Source of the DNA: Actinotalea sp. JY-7876 | Lineage (GTDB): Bacteria > Actinomycetota > Actinomycetes > Actinomycetales > Cellulomonadaceae | Length of the DNA stretch: 64,000 nucleotides | Assembly (NCBI RefSeq): GCF_014042015.1 | Contig: NZ_CP059493.1 | Location: forward strand, 2,356,001-2,420,000 | Direction: 5' to 3' | Shown: piece by piece, positions 20,451-29,927 of the stretch | How the letters are laid out: the number at the start of each line of letters is the position of its first letter | Position numbering within the stretch: position 1 is the first letter of the stretch | Translations under genes and position numbers: made by a program | The notes under the pieces: generated by a model | Database searches by the model: none | Told to the model about the DNA's origin: nothing | The model's input: only the letters and a program-made list of their open reading frames with translations

Positions 20451-21821
20451 ATGGACACCATGACGACCGACCGCGCGATCGCCGCGGACGCGCCGGACGC
20501 GCGCGCCACCGACGACGAGCTCGCGCGGTTGCTCGACGCCTGGCTGCCCGCCCAGCGCTGGTACCCCGCCAAGGGCACCGCCGGGGCCCTCCCGGTCGTC
20601 GCCGTGGTGCCCCTCGCGGACCCTCGGGGCGAGGCGGAGGTCCGCGTCGAGCTGCGCCGGCTGCCCGGCGGCGGCCTGCTGCAGGTGCCCGTCGTGCTGC
20701 GCCGGCCCGCCGGGGACGGCACCGAGCCCACCGGCGGCGTCGTGGGACGCCTCGGGGACGGCACGCTCGTCCTCGACGGCACCCACGACCCCGCCTTCCT
20801 GCGGGCCCTGCTCGCCGCCGCGCGCGGGGACGACGTCGCCGACGCCGACCTCGCGGGCGCCCGGGTCATGACGGGCGAGCAGTCGAACACCTCGGTCCTG
20901 CTCCCCGGGGCGACGCCCCCGGCGATCCTCAAGGTCTTCCGCGTGGTCGGCGCGGGAGCCAACCCCGACGTCGAGGTGCCGCTGGCCCTGAGCGGGACGG
21001 GCTGGCGCGGGGTGCCGCGGCCCCTCGCGTGGCTCGCCGCGTCCTGGCCCGCCGGGGACGGCCGCGAGGTCGGGCACCTCGGCGTCGTCAGCGAGCTCGT
21101 CGTCGAGGCGCAGGACGGGTTCGAGCTCGCCTGCCGCTGCGCGCGCGACGACGAGGACTTCGCGGACCTGGCCGGCGAGCTGGGCCGGACGACGGCCCAG
21201 ATGCACGCGGCGCTGCGCGACGCGCTGCCGGCGGACCCGCCGCCCGCCGGCGCTGTGCCCGACGCCGTGCCCGGCGCTGTGCCCGGCGGCGCCCGCACGG
21301 CCGACACGGTGCTGCGCACGCTGCGGTCGCGGGCCGCGGCGGCCGTCGAGGCCGCCCCCGTCCTGGCCGACCGCGCCGCGGCGCTGGACGCGGTGCTGGC
21401 CGAGGTCGGCTCCCTGGACCTGCCGGCGCTGCAGCGCGTCCACGGCGACTACCACCTGGGTCAGGTGCTGCGGGCGCCCGGGCGCGGCTGGGTCGTGCTG
21501 GACTTCGAGGGCGAGCCGCAGGCGCCCGCGCACGAGCGCACCCGCCCCGACCTGGCGGTGCGCGACCTCGCGGGCATGCTGCGCTCCCTGGACTACGCGG
21601 CCGCCGTCGGCGGGGGGACGGCCGCGTGGGCGGAGCGCGCCCGCGCGGCGCTGGTCCGGGGCTACGTCGAGGAGGCCGGCGCGGGCGACGTCGCGCAGGC
21701 GCTCCTGCGGGCGCTCGAGCTCGACAAGGCCCTCTACGAGGTCGTCTACGAGTCCCGCAACCGACCGGACTGGGTCGCCATCCCGCTGGCGGGCGTCGAT
21801 CGCCTCCTCGACCGCGTCTGA
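20451..21821 (+). CDS. mak: maltokinase (Pep2/Mak)
   Basis: 456-residue kinase that makes maltose-1-phosphate from maltose and ATP for GlgE. It has [12 protein letters not shown] near the N-terminus, typical of the maltokinase cap subdomain. Kinase motifs are LKVFRVV with a Lys for ATP binding, [11 protein letters not shown] (catalytic H-G-D) and [16 protein letters not shown] (metal-binding D-F-E-G-E-P). A short Ala-Val-Pro-Gly repeat lies near residue 270. ATG 20451 follows GGGAGG by 4 nt. It lies 47 nt after treS. Confidence 0.96.
   Translation: MDTMTTDRAIAADAPDARATDDELARLLDAWLPAQRWYPAKGTAGALPVVAVVPLADPRGEAEVRVELRRLPGGGLLQVPVVLRRPAGDGTEPTGGVVGRLGDGTLVLDGTHDPAFLRALLAAARGDDVADADLAGARVMTGEQSNTSVLLPGATPPAILKVFRVVGAGANPDVEVPLALSGTGWRGVPRPLAWLAASWPAGDGREVGHLGVVSELVVEAQDGFELACRCARDDEDFADLAGELGRTTAQMHAALRDALPADPPPAGAVPDAVPGAVPGGARTADTVLRTLRSRAAAAVEAAPVLADRAAALDAVLAEVGSLDLPALQRVHGDYHLGQVLRAPGRGWVVLDFEGEPQAPAHERTRPDLAVRDLAGMLRSLDYAAAVGGGTAAWAERARAALVRGYVEEAGAGDVAQALLRALELDKALYEVVYESRNRPDWVAIPLAGVDRLLDRV
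21249..21284 (+). repeat. 12-bp tandem repeat in mak
   Basis: Three consecutive 12-bp units (GGCGCTGTGCCC, GACGCCGTGCCC, GGCGCTGTGCCC) encode a Gly/Asp-Ala-Val-Pro repeat in a surface-loop position of the maltokinase. Confidence 0.8.
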
Positions 21822-21874
21822 CACCCGGCCCGGGCCTTCGTGCGGGGGGCCACCCACCATGGCAGGGTGAGTCC

Positions 21875-24088
21875 ATGAGTTTGCCGCCCACCCCGATGCC
21901 CCGCTCCACCCCCCGCGACGTCGTCACCGCCGAGCTCGACGCGATCGTCAGCGGGACGCACCAGGACCCCCACCGCGTGCTCGGCGCCCACCTCGACGCC
22001 GGCACCGTCACCGTGCGGACGCTGCGCCCGCTGGCCGACGCCGTGGTCGTGGTCACGCCCGACGGCGAGCACGCCGCGCAGCACGAGCACGGCGGCGTCT
22101 GGGTCGTGGCGTTCCCGGGCACGCAGGTCCCGGACTACCGCCTGCGCGTGACCTACGGCGACGTGACGACCGTGGTGGACGACCCCTACCGCTTCCTGCC
22201 GACGCTCGGCGAGGTGGACCTGCACCTCATCTCCGAGGGTCGCCACGAGGAGCTCTGGACGGTCCTCGGCGCGAACGTGCGCAGCTACCCGAGCGTCCTC
22301 GGCGAGGTCCGCGGCACCGCGTTCGCGGTGTGGGCCCCGAACGCGCAGGCCGTCCGGGTGATCGGCGACTTCAACCACTGGCAGGGCGCGGCGCACGCGA
22401 TGCGGGTCCTGGGCAGCACCGGGGTCTGGGAGCTCTTCGTGCCCGGCATCGGCCCCGGCCAGCGCTACAAGTTCGAGATCCTGGCGCGCGACGGCTCGTG
22501 GCGCCAGAAGGCCGACCCCATGGCCAAGGGCACGGAGGTCCCGCCCGCGACCGCGTCGGTCGTCGTGGAGAGCACCTACAGCTGGGACGACGCGGCCTGG
22601 CTCGAGCGCCGCGCCGCGAGCGACCCCCACCACGGCCCCATGAGCATCTACGAGGTGCACCTGGGATCGTGGCGCCCGGGCCTGGGCTACCGCGAGCTCG
22701 CCGACCAGCTCACCGAGTACGTCGCGGCGACCGGGTTCACCCACGTCGAGCTGCTCCCCGTGGCCGAGCACCCCTTCGGCGGCTCGTGGGGCTACCAGGT
22801 CAGCTCGTACTACGCGCCGACGTCGCGCTTCGGGCACCCGGACGACTTCCGCTACCTCGTCGACCGGCTCCACGGGGCCGGCATCGGCGTGCTGCTGGAC
22901 TGGGTCCCCGCCCACTTCCCCAAGGACGAGTGGGCGCTGGGCCGCTTCGACGGCAGCCCGCTCTACGAGCACCCGGACCCGCTGCTGGGCGAGCAGCCCG
23001 ACTGGGGCACCTACGTCTTCAACTTCGGGCGCAACGAGGTCCGCAACTTCCTCGTCGCCAACGCGACCTACTGGCTCGAGGAGTTCCACATCGACGGGCT
23101 GCGCGTGGACGCCGTCGCGTCGATGCTCTACCTGGACTACTCGCGCAGCCACGGCCAGTGGCGGCCCAACGTGCACGGCGGGCGCGAGAACCTCGAGGCG
23201 ATCCGCTTCCTGCAGGAGACCAACGCGACCGCGTACCGCCGCACCCCCGGGATCATGATGATCGCCGAGGAGTCGACGGCGTGGCCGGGCGTCACGGCAC
23301 CGACCGACGGCGGGGGCCTCGGCTTCGGGCTGAAGTGGAACATGGGCTGGATGAACGACACCCTGCGCTACCTCGCGGAGGAGCCGATCAACCGCCGGTA
23401 CCACCACCACGAGGTCACGTTCTCGCTCGTCTACGCGTTCTCGGAGCACTTCGTGCTCCCGATCAGCCACGACGAGGTCGTGCACGGCAAGGGCTCGCTG
23501 CTGCGCAAGATGCCGGGCGACCTGTGGCAGCAGGCGGCCGGCGTCCGGTCGCTGCTCGCCTACCAGTGGTCGCACCCGGGCAAGCAGCTGCTGTTCATGG
23601 GCAGCGAGTTCGGCCAGTCGTCGGAGTGGGCCGAGGGCCGCGGGCTCGACTGGCACCTGCTCGAGTACCCCGAGCACGCCGGCATCGCGCGGCTGGTCAC
23701 CGACCTCAACCGCTTCTACCGCGAGGAGCCCGCGCTCTGGGTCCTGGACAAGGACCCGGCGGGCTTCGAGTGGATCGACGCCAACGACGCCGACCACAAC
23801 GTGCTCTCCTACATCCGGCGCGACGGTTCCGGCCGCTGCGTCGTCGTCGTCGTGAACTTCGCCGGCGTGCCGCACGAGGGCTACCGGGTGGGTCTGCCCT
23901 TCGGGGGCACGTGGGTCGAGGCGCTCAACACCGACGCCGACCTCTACGGCGGCTCGGGCGTCGGCAACCTCGGGCGCGTGCAGGCCCTGGACCACCCGCT
24001 CCACGCGCAGCCGGCGTCCGTGACGCTGCGGGTGCCGCCGCTCGGTGCCCTGTTCCTCGTGCCGGAGGGCCAGGAGCCGGCCGTCTGA
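21875..24088 (+). CDS. glgB: 1,4-alpha-glucan branching enzyme GlgB
   Basis: 737-residue GH13 enzyme that introduces alpha-1,6 branches into glycogen. An N-terminal module ([21 protein letters not shown]) and a CBM48 domain ([21 protein letters not shown]) precede the barrel. Motifs: [31 protein letters not shown] with nucleophile Asp412, [12 protein letters not shown] with acid/base Glu465, and [15 protein letters not shown] with Asp533. It closes the GlgE operon-like run, 53 nt after mak. An in-frame extension far upstream is spurious because it overlaps mak. Confidence 0.97.
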   Translation: MSLPPTPMPRSTPRDVVTAELDAIVSGTHQDPHRVLGAHLDAGTVTVRTLRPLADAVVVVTPDGEHAAQHEHGGVWVVAFPGTQVPDYRLRVTYGDVTTVVDDPYRFLPTLGEVDLHLISEGRHEELWTVLGANVRSYPSVLGEVRGTAFAVWAPNAQAVRVIGDFNHWQGAAHAMRVLGSTGVWELFVPGIGPGQRYKFEILARDGSWRQKADPMAKGTEVPPATASVVVESTYSWDDAAWLERRAASDPHHGPMSIYEVHLGSWRPGLGYRELADQLTEYVAATGFTHVELLPVAEHPFGGSWGYQVSSYYAPTSRFGHPDDFRYLVDRLHGAGIGVLLDWVPAHFPKDEWALGRFDGSPLYEHPDPLLGEQPDWGTYVFNFGRNEVRNFLVANATYWLEEFHIDGLRVDAVASMLYLDYSRSHGQWRPNVHGGRENLEAIRFLQETNATAYRRTPGIMMIAEESTAWPGVTAPTDGGGLGFGLKWNMGWMNDTLRYLAEEPINRRYHHHEVTFSLVYAFSEHFVLPISHDEVVHGKGSLLRKMPGDLWQQAAGVRSLLAYQWSHPGKQLLFMGSEFGQSSEWAEGRGLDWHLLEYPEHAGIARLVTDLNRFYREEPALWVLDKDPAGFEWIDANDADHNVLSYIRRDGSGRCVVVVVNFAGVPHEGYRVGLPFGGTWVEALNTDADLYGGSGVGNLGRVQALDHPLHAQPASVTLRVPPLGALFLVPEGQEPAV

Positions 24089-24092
24089 CGCG

Positions 24093-24127
24093 CCGGGGTG
24101 GGGCGGCCGCCGGCCGCCCCACCCCGG
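24093..24127. terminator. strong bidirectional hairpin after glgB
   Basis: Perfect 16-bp stem CCGGGGTGGGGCGGCC / GGCCGCCCCACCCCGG with a 3-nt loop, lying between convergent glgB (stop at 24088) and the ybbN-like gene (ends at 24149). It is the strongest terminator-like hairpin noted in the window. Confidence 0.85.
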
Positions 24128-24148
24128 GCCGTGCTCAGGTCAGGGTGC

Positions 24149-25090
24149 TCAGTACAGCGCGCTCGCCAGCGCCCGCCGGGCGGCGAGCACGCGGGGGTCC
24201 GTGTCCCCCACGACGCCGAACAGCTCGATGAGCCGCACGCGCGCGGCCTCGCGGTCCTCGCCCGCGGTCGTGCGCACGACGTCGACGAGGCGCGCGAACG
24301 CGTCCTCGACCTGCCCGCCGAGCACGTCGAGGTCCGCGACGCGCAGCTGCGCCGCCACGTCGCGGGGGTCCGCCGCCGCGGCGGAGCGTGCCTGCGCCGG
24401 GTCGACGTCGGCCGTGCGCCGCAGGAGCTCGACCTGCGCGAGGCCCGCGCGCGCCTCGTCGTCGCGCGGGTCCTCCTGCAGCGCCTGGGTGTACGCGGCG
24501 ACGGCGCCGTCGAGGTCGTCGCGCTCGATGGCCTCGTACGCCGCCTGGTGCAGGGGCGGCAGCGGCGGCTCGGCCAACTCCTTCGGCTCCTGGGGCTCGT
24601 CGCCGCCCGGCAGCGTGCCGGTGACCCCGTTGGCGGCCGCGGCCTGGAGCACCTGGTCCAGCACGGCCCGGATGTCCTGCGGCGCGGCCGCGCCCTGGAA
24701 CAGGGGCACGGGCTGTCCCCGCAGCACCGCGACCACGGCGGGCACGCCCTGCGCCCCGAACGCCTGCACGATCTGCGGCGTCGCCTCCGCGTCGACCCGC
24801 GCCAGCAGGAACCGGCCGGCGTACTCGTCGGCGAGCGCGACGAGGTCCGCGGCGACCGTCGTGCTGGCCTCGCTCCACGACGCCCAGAGCACGAACACGA
24901 CGGGGACCTCGGCGGAGCTCTGCACCACCTGGGCGAAGGTCGCCTCGTCCGCGACGTCGAGCACGAAGCGCGACCCGCCGGAGCCCGCCGCGGGTCCGCC
25001 CGGAGCCGGTGCGGGCGGGCGGCCGAGGCCGGACAGGTCGACGGCGCCGCGGACGTCCAGGGGCGGGCGGGGGCCGGTGGGCTGCGACAT
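24149..25090 (-). CDS. thioredoxin-fold/TPR protein, YbbN (CnoX)-like
   Basis: 313-residue protein with a thioredoxin-fold domain (about residues 45-145: VVFVLWASWSEASTTVAADL, LLARVDAEATPQIVQAF, VPAVVAVLRGQPVPLF) and a C-terminal tetratricopeptide-like helical part (AYEAIERDDLDGAVAAYTQAL onward). The redox C-x-x-C is replaced by S-W-S-E, so no dithiol chemistry is expected. This matches YbbN/CnoX co-chaperone-type holdases. A Gly/Pro-rich N-terminus precedes the fold. The ATG has an AGGAGC ribosome-binding site. The 87-bp gap upstream contains only a short 11-bp-period repeat. Confidence 0.88.
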   Translation of the reverse strand: MSQPTGPRPPLDVRGAVDLSGLGRPPAPAPGGPAAGSGGSRFVLDVADEATFAQVVQSSAEVPVVFVLWASWSEASTTVAADLVALADEYAGRFLLARVDAEATPQIVQAFGAQGVPAVVAVLRGQPVPLFQGAAAPQDIRAVLDQVLQAAAANGVTGTLPGGDEPQEPKELAEPPLPPLHQAAYEAIERDDLDGAVAAYTQALQEDPRDDEARAGLAQVELLRRTADVDPAQARSAAAADPRDVAAQLRVADLDVLGGQVEDAFARLVDVVRTTAGEDREAARVRLIELFGVVGDTDPRVLAARRALASALY

Positions 25091-25140
25091 GGGCTTGCTC
25101 CTGTGTGGTCGGGCGCGGGGCCGGTGGTGGGTCTCGGTGG

Positions 25141-25160
25141 TCGATCGGTGCTCGATCGGT
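25141..25160. repeat. short direct repeat upstream of the ybbN-like gene
   Basis: TCGATCGGT occurs twice 11 bp apart (25141-25149, 25152-25160), one DNA-helix turn. Each copy contains the palindrome CGATCG. It could be a regulator site, but there is no independent support. Confidence 0.3.
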
Positions 25161-25177
25161 GGTCGCGGGTGGTACGC

Positions 25178-26158
25178 CTACTCGCCGGTCACCTGGATCC
25201 GGGAGTGCTCGCCGCCCAGGACCGTGATCGGCTCGCTCGAGCCGGCCGGGGGCACGGCGAAGGCCACGACGCTCAGCCAGCTGATGGCCAGGTTGTTCGC
25301 CACGGTCGGCTTGCCGAGCAGCGCCGCCGTCTGGTCACCGATCGTCAGGGTGCTGTCGGCGAGCGTGATCGTCGTGACCGTCCGGAACCCGCCGACGACG
25401 ATCGCGCCGCCGTCGGCCGTTTCGATCGAGTAGGGCCCGGAGTCCAGCGGCGCGTACGTCTCGGTGAGCGTGCCGTTGGCGCCGACGACGCCCGCGAAGG
25501 CGTCACGCGTGGCGATGATCCCCGCGCGCAGCGGGTCCGGGGTGAACTCCGCGGCGTACGGCGACGCGTCGCCGTTGGTCAGGAGGTCCACGTAGCGGGC
25601 GACGACGTCGGCCGGCGGGACGGCGACCGTGTCCGCGTCGTTCGCCACCGGCGCGCTGCCCACCTCCGGACGCGCGGTCGCGGGCATCTCGACGCCCGGG
25701 AAGAGCCGGACCCACGCCCAGAGCCGGTAGGGCGTGCGAGGCGTCTCCTGCACGAGCGTGAGCAGCAGCGGGGCCTGGAGGTCCGCAGGGGCCTCCGTCA
25801 CGGCCATCACGGTCCGGGGCCAGGTGTCGGTGGTCGGCGCCACGATCGTCTGTGCGACGGCCGGGATGGGCGTCAGCGCCGAGGGGTCGCCCGCCCGCGC
25901 GAGGGCGTACTCGACGCCGCGGATCTCTCGCGCCGGCCCGAACAGCCGGGCGTCGAGCAGCGACGCCTCGGTCGCGGCATCAGCCTCGGCGAGGACCGCG
26001 GCGACCTCGTCCATGACGTCCTCGACCTGCTCCTGCGAGACCGCGGGCGGGAGCACCGCGGGGACCGCGTCCGGCTGCGGCTCCGGCAGGGGCGTCGCGC
26101 ACCCGGCCAGCAGCAGGGCACCCGTCACGAGCGCGGCGCCTCGGGTCCGTCGGCTCAT
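25178..26158 (-). CDS. putative lipoprotein of unknown function
   Basis: 326-residue secreted lipoprotein. The N-terminus MSRRTRGAALVTGALLLAGCA has an Arg-rich n-region, a hydrophobic core and the lipobox LAGC, so Cys20 should be lipidated. The mature part has no recognised domain, but VARYVDLLTNGD, EFTPDPLRAGIIATRDAF and TVTTITLADSTLTIGD suggest a folded extracytoplasmic domain. ATG 26158 overlaps the stop of the membrane protein at 26155 by 4 nt (ATGA), so the two are translationally coupled and may act together at the cell surface. Confidence 0.85.
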   Translation of the reverse strand: MSRRTRGAALVTGALLLAGCATPLPEPQPDAVPAVLPPAVSQEQVEDVMDEVAAVLAEADAATEASLLDARLFGPAREIRGVEYALARAGDPSALTPIPAVAQTIVAPTTDTWPRTVMAVTEAPADLQAPLLLTLVQETPRTPYRLWAWVRLFPGVEMPATARPEVGSAPVANDADTVAVPPADVVARYVDLLTNGDASPYAAEFTPDPLRAGIIATRDAFAGVVGANGTLTETYAPLDSGPYSIETADGGAIVVGGFRTVTTITLADSTLTIGDQTAALLGKPTVANNLAISWLSVVAFAVPPAGSSEPITVLGGEHSRIQVTGE

Positions 26159-27495
26159 CGCTGGGGCTCCTCGGGTCGCGACCGGCCGGGGGCCGGTGTC
26201 GTGGGTGTCGTCGGCGCCGGGGACGGGCGCGGCGGCTCCGACGCGGCGGCTCCGCGGTCCGCGGTGCCACGGTCTGCGGTGCCACGGTCTGCGGTCCCGC
26301 CGTCTGCGGTCCCACGGTCGGTGGCGTCCGTCGCGGTGTCCGCCCCTGTGCCCGAGAACCCCCACGCACGCCGCCACGCGTCGCCCGACGGCCCCGTCGG
26401 GGCCACGCGCTGCGGCGACGCCGCGTCGGCGACGGCCGGGGGCTCCGGCACCACCTCGGGCGGCGCCACGGGCTCCTCGCGCCGGCGCCCGAACCGGCGC
26501 GGCCGCGGCTCGCCGTCGCCCCGACCGCCCTTCGGCGCGCGCTGGGCCGCCGCCTGCCGTGCCGCCTCCCGCTGGGCCGCCTCCCGCTCGGCAGCCTGCC
26601 GCTGCTCGAGCTCGCGCACCTGGCGGCGCGTCAGGATCGTGGTGGGCGACGTCGTCGTGCCGGTCTGGTCCGCAGCGGGGGCGTCGGGGGCCGCGTCACG
26701 GCCCGACCCCGGCGCCACGGCGTCCTGCGAGGACCCGGCGGCGCCGGGGGCCGGCGCCGCGCTCGCCCCGGCGGGCGCGACGCCGCGGCGGGCGCGCACC
26801 AGCAGGAGGCCCCACCACGCGAGCCCCGCGAGCAGCAGCACGGCACCCGCGACGACGCCCGGCACGAGCCAGCGGGTCGTGACGACCTGGGGCCAGGTCA
26901 GCGTGAGGGTCGGCGGTGCGGGGTCCTCCCCCGTGGTCGCCACCAGGAGGCTCCAGCGGCCCTCCTGCGCGGCCCACTCGAGCGTGGCCTCGCCCGTGCC
27001 GCCGGCCTCCCAGAGCCACAGGTCCGAGCCCGTGGGGTCGGGCGCGGGCGTCGTCTCGGCCGGGGCGTCCGCCGGTGCGGCGGGGTCCACCGGCTCCGCC
27101 GGGTCTGGCGCCGGGGTCGGCGTCGGCGTCGTGGCCTCGACCTCCTGCGTGCGCAGGGTCTCGCGGTCCGCGAGGCCGGTGACGCGGACGTACGCGTCCT
27201 GCCCCACCCACGCGTCGACGTCGGCGCTGCGCCCCACGGCGAGGACGACGGGTGTGTCGCCGCTGGCCGACGCGCGCACGCTCACGTCGTCGGCCGCCAG
27301 GTCGAGCACACCGGGGTCGGTGACGAGCAGCGTCGTCCCCTCGGGTGCGGAGGCGGTGGCCGTGAGGGTGTCGGAGGGTCGCCAGACGGTGGCCGAGGCG
27401 ATCCCCAGGCCGATCGACGCCGCCCCGAGCAGGCAGAGCAGCGACGCGAGAGCACGTTGGAGCACGGGCCGTCCCTTCAGACGTGACAAATCCAC
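26155..27495 (-). CDS. two-TM membrane protein with extracytoplasmic domain
   Basis: 446 residues, family not recognised. A first hydrophobic segment (LASLLCLLGAASIGLGIASA, residues 16-35) is followed by about 180 residues that should be extracytoplasmic, including a Thr/Pro/Ala-rich linker. A second TM (WLVPGVVAGAVLLLAGLAWW, about 220-245) leads to a long cytoplasmic tail with an Arg/Gln/Ala coiled-coil-like stretch (TRRQVRELEQRQAAEREAAQ) and Gly-Thr-Ala-Asp-Arg pentapeptide repeats. GTG 27495 gives the complete first TM. It overlaps the downstream lipoprotein gene by 4 nt. Confidence 0.8.
   Translation of the reverse strand: MDLSRLKGRPVLQRALASLLCLLGAASIGLGIASATVWRPSDTLTATASAPEGTTLLVTDPGVLDLAADDVSVRASASGDTPVVLAVGRSADVDAWVGQDAYVRVTGLADRETLRTQEVEATTPTPTPAPDPAEPVDPAAPADAPAETTPAPDPTGSDLWLWEAGGTGEATLEWAAQEGRWSLLVATTGEDPAPPTLTLTWPQVVTTRWLVPGVVAGAVLLLAGLAWWGLLLVRARRGVAPAGASAAPAPGAAGSSQDAVAPGSGRDAAPDAPAADQTGTTTSPTTILTRRQVRELEQRQAAEREAAQREAARQAAAQRAPKGGRGDGEPRPRRFGRRREEPVAPPEVVPEPPAVADAASPQRVAPTGPSGDAWRRAWGFSGTGADTATDATDRGTADGGTADRGTADRGTADRGAAASEPPRPSPAPTTPTTPAPGRSRPEEPQR
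26261..26320. repeat. 15-bp tandem repeat in the membrane-protein gene
   Basis: Four consecutive 15-bp units, the first two identical (GCGGTGCCACGGTCT), with a degenerate unit before them at 26246-26260. On the coding strand they give the Thr-Ala-Asp-Arg-Gly pentapeptide repeat of the cytoplasmic tail. Copy number is likely to vary between strains. Confidence 0.9.
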
Positions 27496-27714
27496 AATAG
27501 GCGAGGCGGCCGCTGCCTCCTCGCCGGGGGGCGCCGGGCGGGACGGAGCCGCGGGGCTAGGTGCCCCACGGTGTCACCGATACGCTGGCCGTGCCCACCG
27601 CACGGGCGCCCGGCCGACGCCCCGACGTCCGGCCGAGCCGCGGCAGCGGGCACCGGGCGTCGCCCGGGACGTCGCGCCGGCAACGGTCGCGCGTGAGAGG
27701 TCGCACACGAGAAC

Positions 27715-27733
27715 GCGCACCCGCCGGGTGCGC
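27715..27733 (+). promoter_or_regulatory. hairpin immediately before the Shine-Dalgarno of the coiled-coil gene
   Basis: Perfect 8-bp stem GCGCACCC / GGGTGCGC with a 3-nt loop ends 2 nt before the AGGAGG at 27736-27741. Its position suggests an effect on translation initiation or mRNA stability. The remaining part of the 251-bp gap (27496-27746) shows no confident promoter. Confidence 0.45.
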
Positions 27734-27746
27734 ACAGGAGGTCCCA

Positions 27747-29924
27747 GTGCCCGACGAGCGTTCGCTCTTCCCCGTCGTCATGCGCGGCTACGACCGGGTC
27801 CAGGTCGAGCAGCGCCTGCAGGCGCTCGAGCAGCAGCTCAGCGAGGCGCGGGCGCAGGTCGAGCAGCTCGACTCGCGCGCCATGCAGGTCGCCGGCGAGC
27901 TGTCCGAGGCGCACCGTCAGCTGCGCGAGGCGGAGCGGCCGACCTACTCGGGTCTCGGCTCGCGGATCGAGCAGCTGCTGCGCTCGGCCGAGGAGCAGTC
28001 CTCCGACGTCATGGCCCAGGCGAACGCGGAGGCGTCCGACGCGCTCGCGCGCGCCAAGCTGGCCGCGGGGCAGCTGCGCGCCCGCGCCGAGAACGAGGTC
28101 GCCGAGATGCTGGCGACCGCCCGGCGCGAGGCCGAGGAGGAGCGGACGACCGCGAGCGCCGAGGCGCAGAGCACGCTGGCGGCGGCCCAGCGCCGCGCCG
28201 AGGAGCTCGTCGGCTCCGCCGAGCGCGAGGCGGCCCGCATCTCCAGCGCCGTGCGGACCGAGGAGAACGAGCGCCGCACCGGGCTCGAGCGCGAGCTCGG
28301 GACGCTGCGCGCGACGGCCGAGCGCGAGACGACCGAGCTGCGGGTCTCGACCGAGCAGGCCGCCGCCGAGCTGCGCGCGACGACGCAGGCCGACACGACG
28401 CGGGAGCGCGAGGAGGCCGAGCGCTACGCGCAGGACCTGCGGGCGTCCGCCGATGCCGACACGACGGAGCTGCGTCAGCGCACCGAGGCCGAGACCGCCG
28501 CCCTGCGCGCGGACGCCGAGCAGTACGCGGCCGCGCTGCGGACGCAGGTCCAGACGGAGACGGCCGAGCTCCAGGCCACCACGCAGGCCGCCGTCGCCGC
28601 CCTGCGCGCGGACGCCCAGGCGTACGCCGACAACGTGCACGCCGTCACCGACCGCGAGGCTCGCGGGGTGCTGCAGCGTGCCGAGACCGAGGCCACCGCG
28701 CTGCGCACCGAGGCCGACCAGTACGCGGCCTTCGTCCGGGCCACCGCGGACCGCGAGGTCGCGGAGCAGCGCTCGGCCGTCGCCGACGAGCTCACGGCTC
28801 GCCGCAACGCCGCGGCCGAGGAGGTCGCAGCCGTGCGCGCGGAGGCCGAGCTCTACGCGACCGAGCTGCGCGCCGAGGCCGAGCGCGAGACCACCGAGCT
28901 GCGCGAGACCACCGAGCGGCTGGTCACCCAGCTGCGCGCGACGGCGGAGCGGGAGACGACCGAGCTGCGCGAGACCACCGAGCGCGAGACCACCGAGCTG
29001 CGCGCCGCGACGGAGCGGGAGGCGACCGAGCTGCGCGAGCGCACCCGCCTCGAGGTCGACCGGCTGCTCACCGAGGCCCGCCGGACCGCCGCCGAGCTCA
29101 CCACCACCGCGACCGCCGACGCCGACGCCATCCGCGAGCAGGTCCGGCGTCTGCTGGCCGACGCGGAGGTCGACATCGCGACGCGCCGCGAGGCGGCCGA
29201 GCGCGCCGACGCCGAGCGCCACGAGGCCGCCCGTGAGGCGACCGAGACGCTCGTCCGCGACTCCGAGGCCCACGCGGCCGAGGCGGAGCAGCGGGTCGCG
29301 CACGCGCTCGAGCAGGCCGAGAAGATCCGGCGCGACGCGGACGCGCACGCCAAGGACCTGCTGGCCAACGCCCGCCGCAACGCGGACCGGGTCGTCGCCG
29401 ACGCCCGCGAGCACGCCGAGCGCACGCTGTCGGAGGCGATGACCGAGGCCGAGCGCGAGCGCACGTCCGCCGCCCGCCAGGTCGAGGACCTCCACCGCCA
29501 GCGCGAGTCGATCACCTCCTACCTGGACGAGCTGCGCAACCTGCTGGGCCACGACCGCGCCCCCTCGCGCGTCCTGCTCGAGCAGGCCGACGACGTCGAG
29601 GCCCGGTTCGCGGCGCAGGGCGTGGCCGTGGCCGCCGGCGAGCTCGACGCGGAGCCCAGCGCCGCCGAGCTGGTCGAGGCCGAGGTCGTCGAGGCCGAGC
29701 TGATGGACGAGGAGGTCCTGGACCCCTCGCTCGAGGCGACGCTCGACGCGGAGGCCGCGGCGGCCGCGCCGGCGGACGACGCGCCGGGTGGTGCCGACGC
29801 CGCCGGTGACGACGCCACCAGTGACGCCGACAGCGACGACGCGGACGGGCGCGACGGGTCGGGCGACGACGCCGAGGCGGTCGCCGGCCGCGGTGCGGCG
29901 AACGCGTCGCGCGCGAACGGCTGA
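27747..29924 (+). CDS. large hendecad coiled-coil protein with DivIVA-like N-terminus (Scy/FilP type)
   Basis: 725 residues, almost entirely coiled coil. The N-terminus FPVVMRGYDRVQVEQRL resembles the membrane-curvature and assembly motif of DivIVA-family proteins. Most of the middle is Glu/Arg/Ala/Thr-rich with an 11-residue (33-bp) register, e.g. ERETTELR recurring at exact multiples of 33 bp. The C-terminal 110 residues are acidic (Asp/Glu/Ala) and probably disordered. Streptomyces Scy and FilP, polar cytoskeletal scaffolds, share this hendecad design, so a role in polar or septal organisation is a reasonable inference. GTG 27747 follows AGGAGG by 5 nt. Confidence 0.85.
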   Translation: MPDERSLFPVVMRGYDRVQVEQRLQALEQQLSEARAQVEQLDSRAMQVAGELSEAHRQLREAERPTYSGLGSRIEQLLRSAEEQSSDVMAQANAEASDALARAKLAAGQLRARAENEVAEMLATARREAEEERTTASAEAQSTLAAAQRRAEELVGSAEREAARISSAVRTEENERRTGLERELGTLRATAERETTELRVSTEQAAAELRATTQADTTREREEAERYAQDLRASADADTTELRQRTEAETAALRADAEQYAAALRTQVQTETAELQATTQAAVAALRADAQAYADNVHAVTDREARGVLQRAETEATALRTEADQYAAFVRATADREVAEQRSAVADELTARRNAAAEEVAAVRAEAELYATELRAEAERETTELRETTERLVTQLRATAERETTELRETTERETTELRAATEREATELRERTRLEVDRLLTEARRTAAELTTTATADADAIREQVRRLLADAEVDIATRREAAERADAERHEAAREATETLVRDSEAHAAEAEQRVAHALEQAEKIRRDADAHAKDLLANARRNADRVVADAREHAERTLSEAMTEAERERTSAARQVEDLHRQRESITSYLDELRNLLGHDRAPSRVLLEQADDVEARFAAQGVAVAAGELDAEPSAAELVEAEVVEAELMDEEVLDPSLEATLDAEAAAAAPADDAPGGADAAGDDATSDADSDDADGRDGSGDDAEAVAGRGAANASRANG
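28320..29036 (+). repeat. 33-bp (11-residue) periodic repeat in the coiled-coil gene
   Basis: Segments of the form E-x-E-T-T-E-L-R start at 28320, 28452, 28551, 28683, 28881, 28947, 28980 and 29013. All spacings are exact multiples of 33 bp, so the 11-residue hendecad register is kept for about 22 units. The last copies (28947, 28980, 29013) are nearly identical at DNA level. Confidence 0.9.
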
Positions 29925-29927
29925 GCC

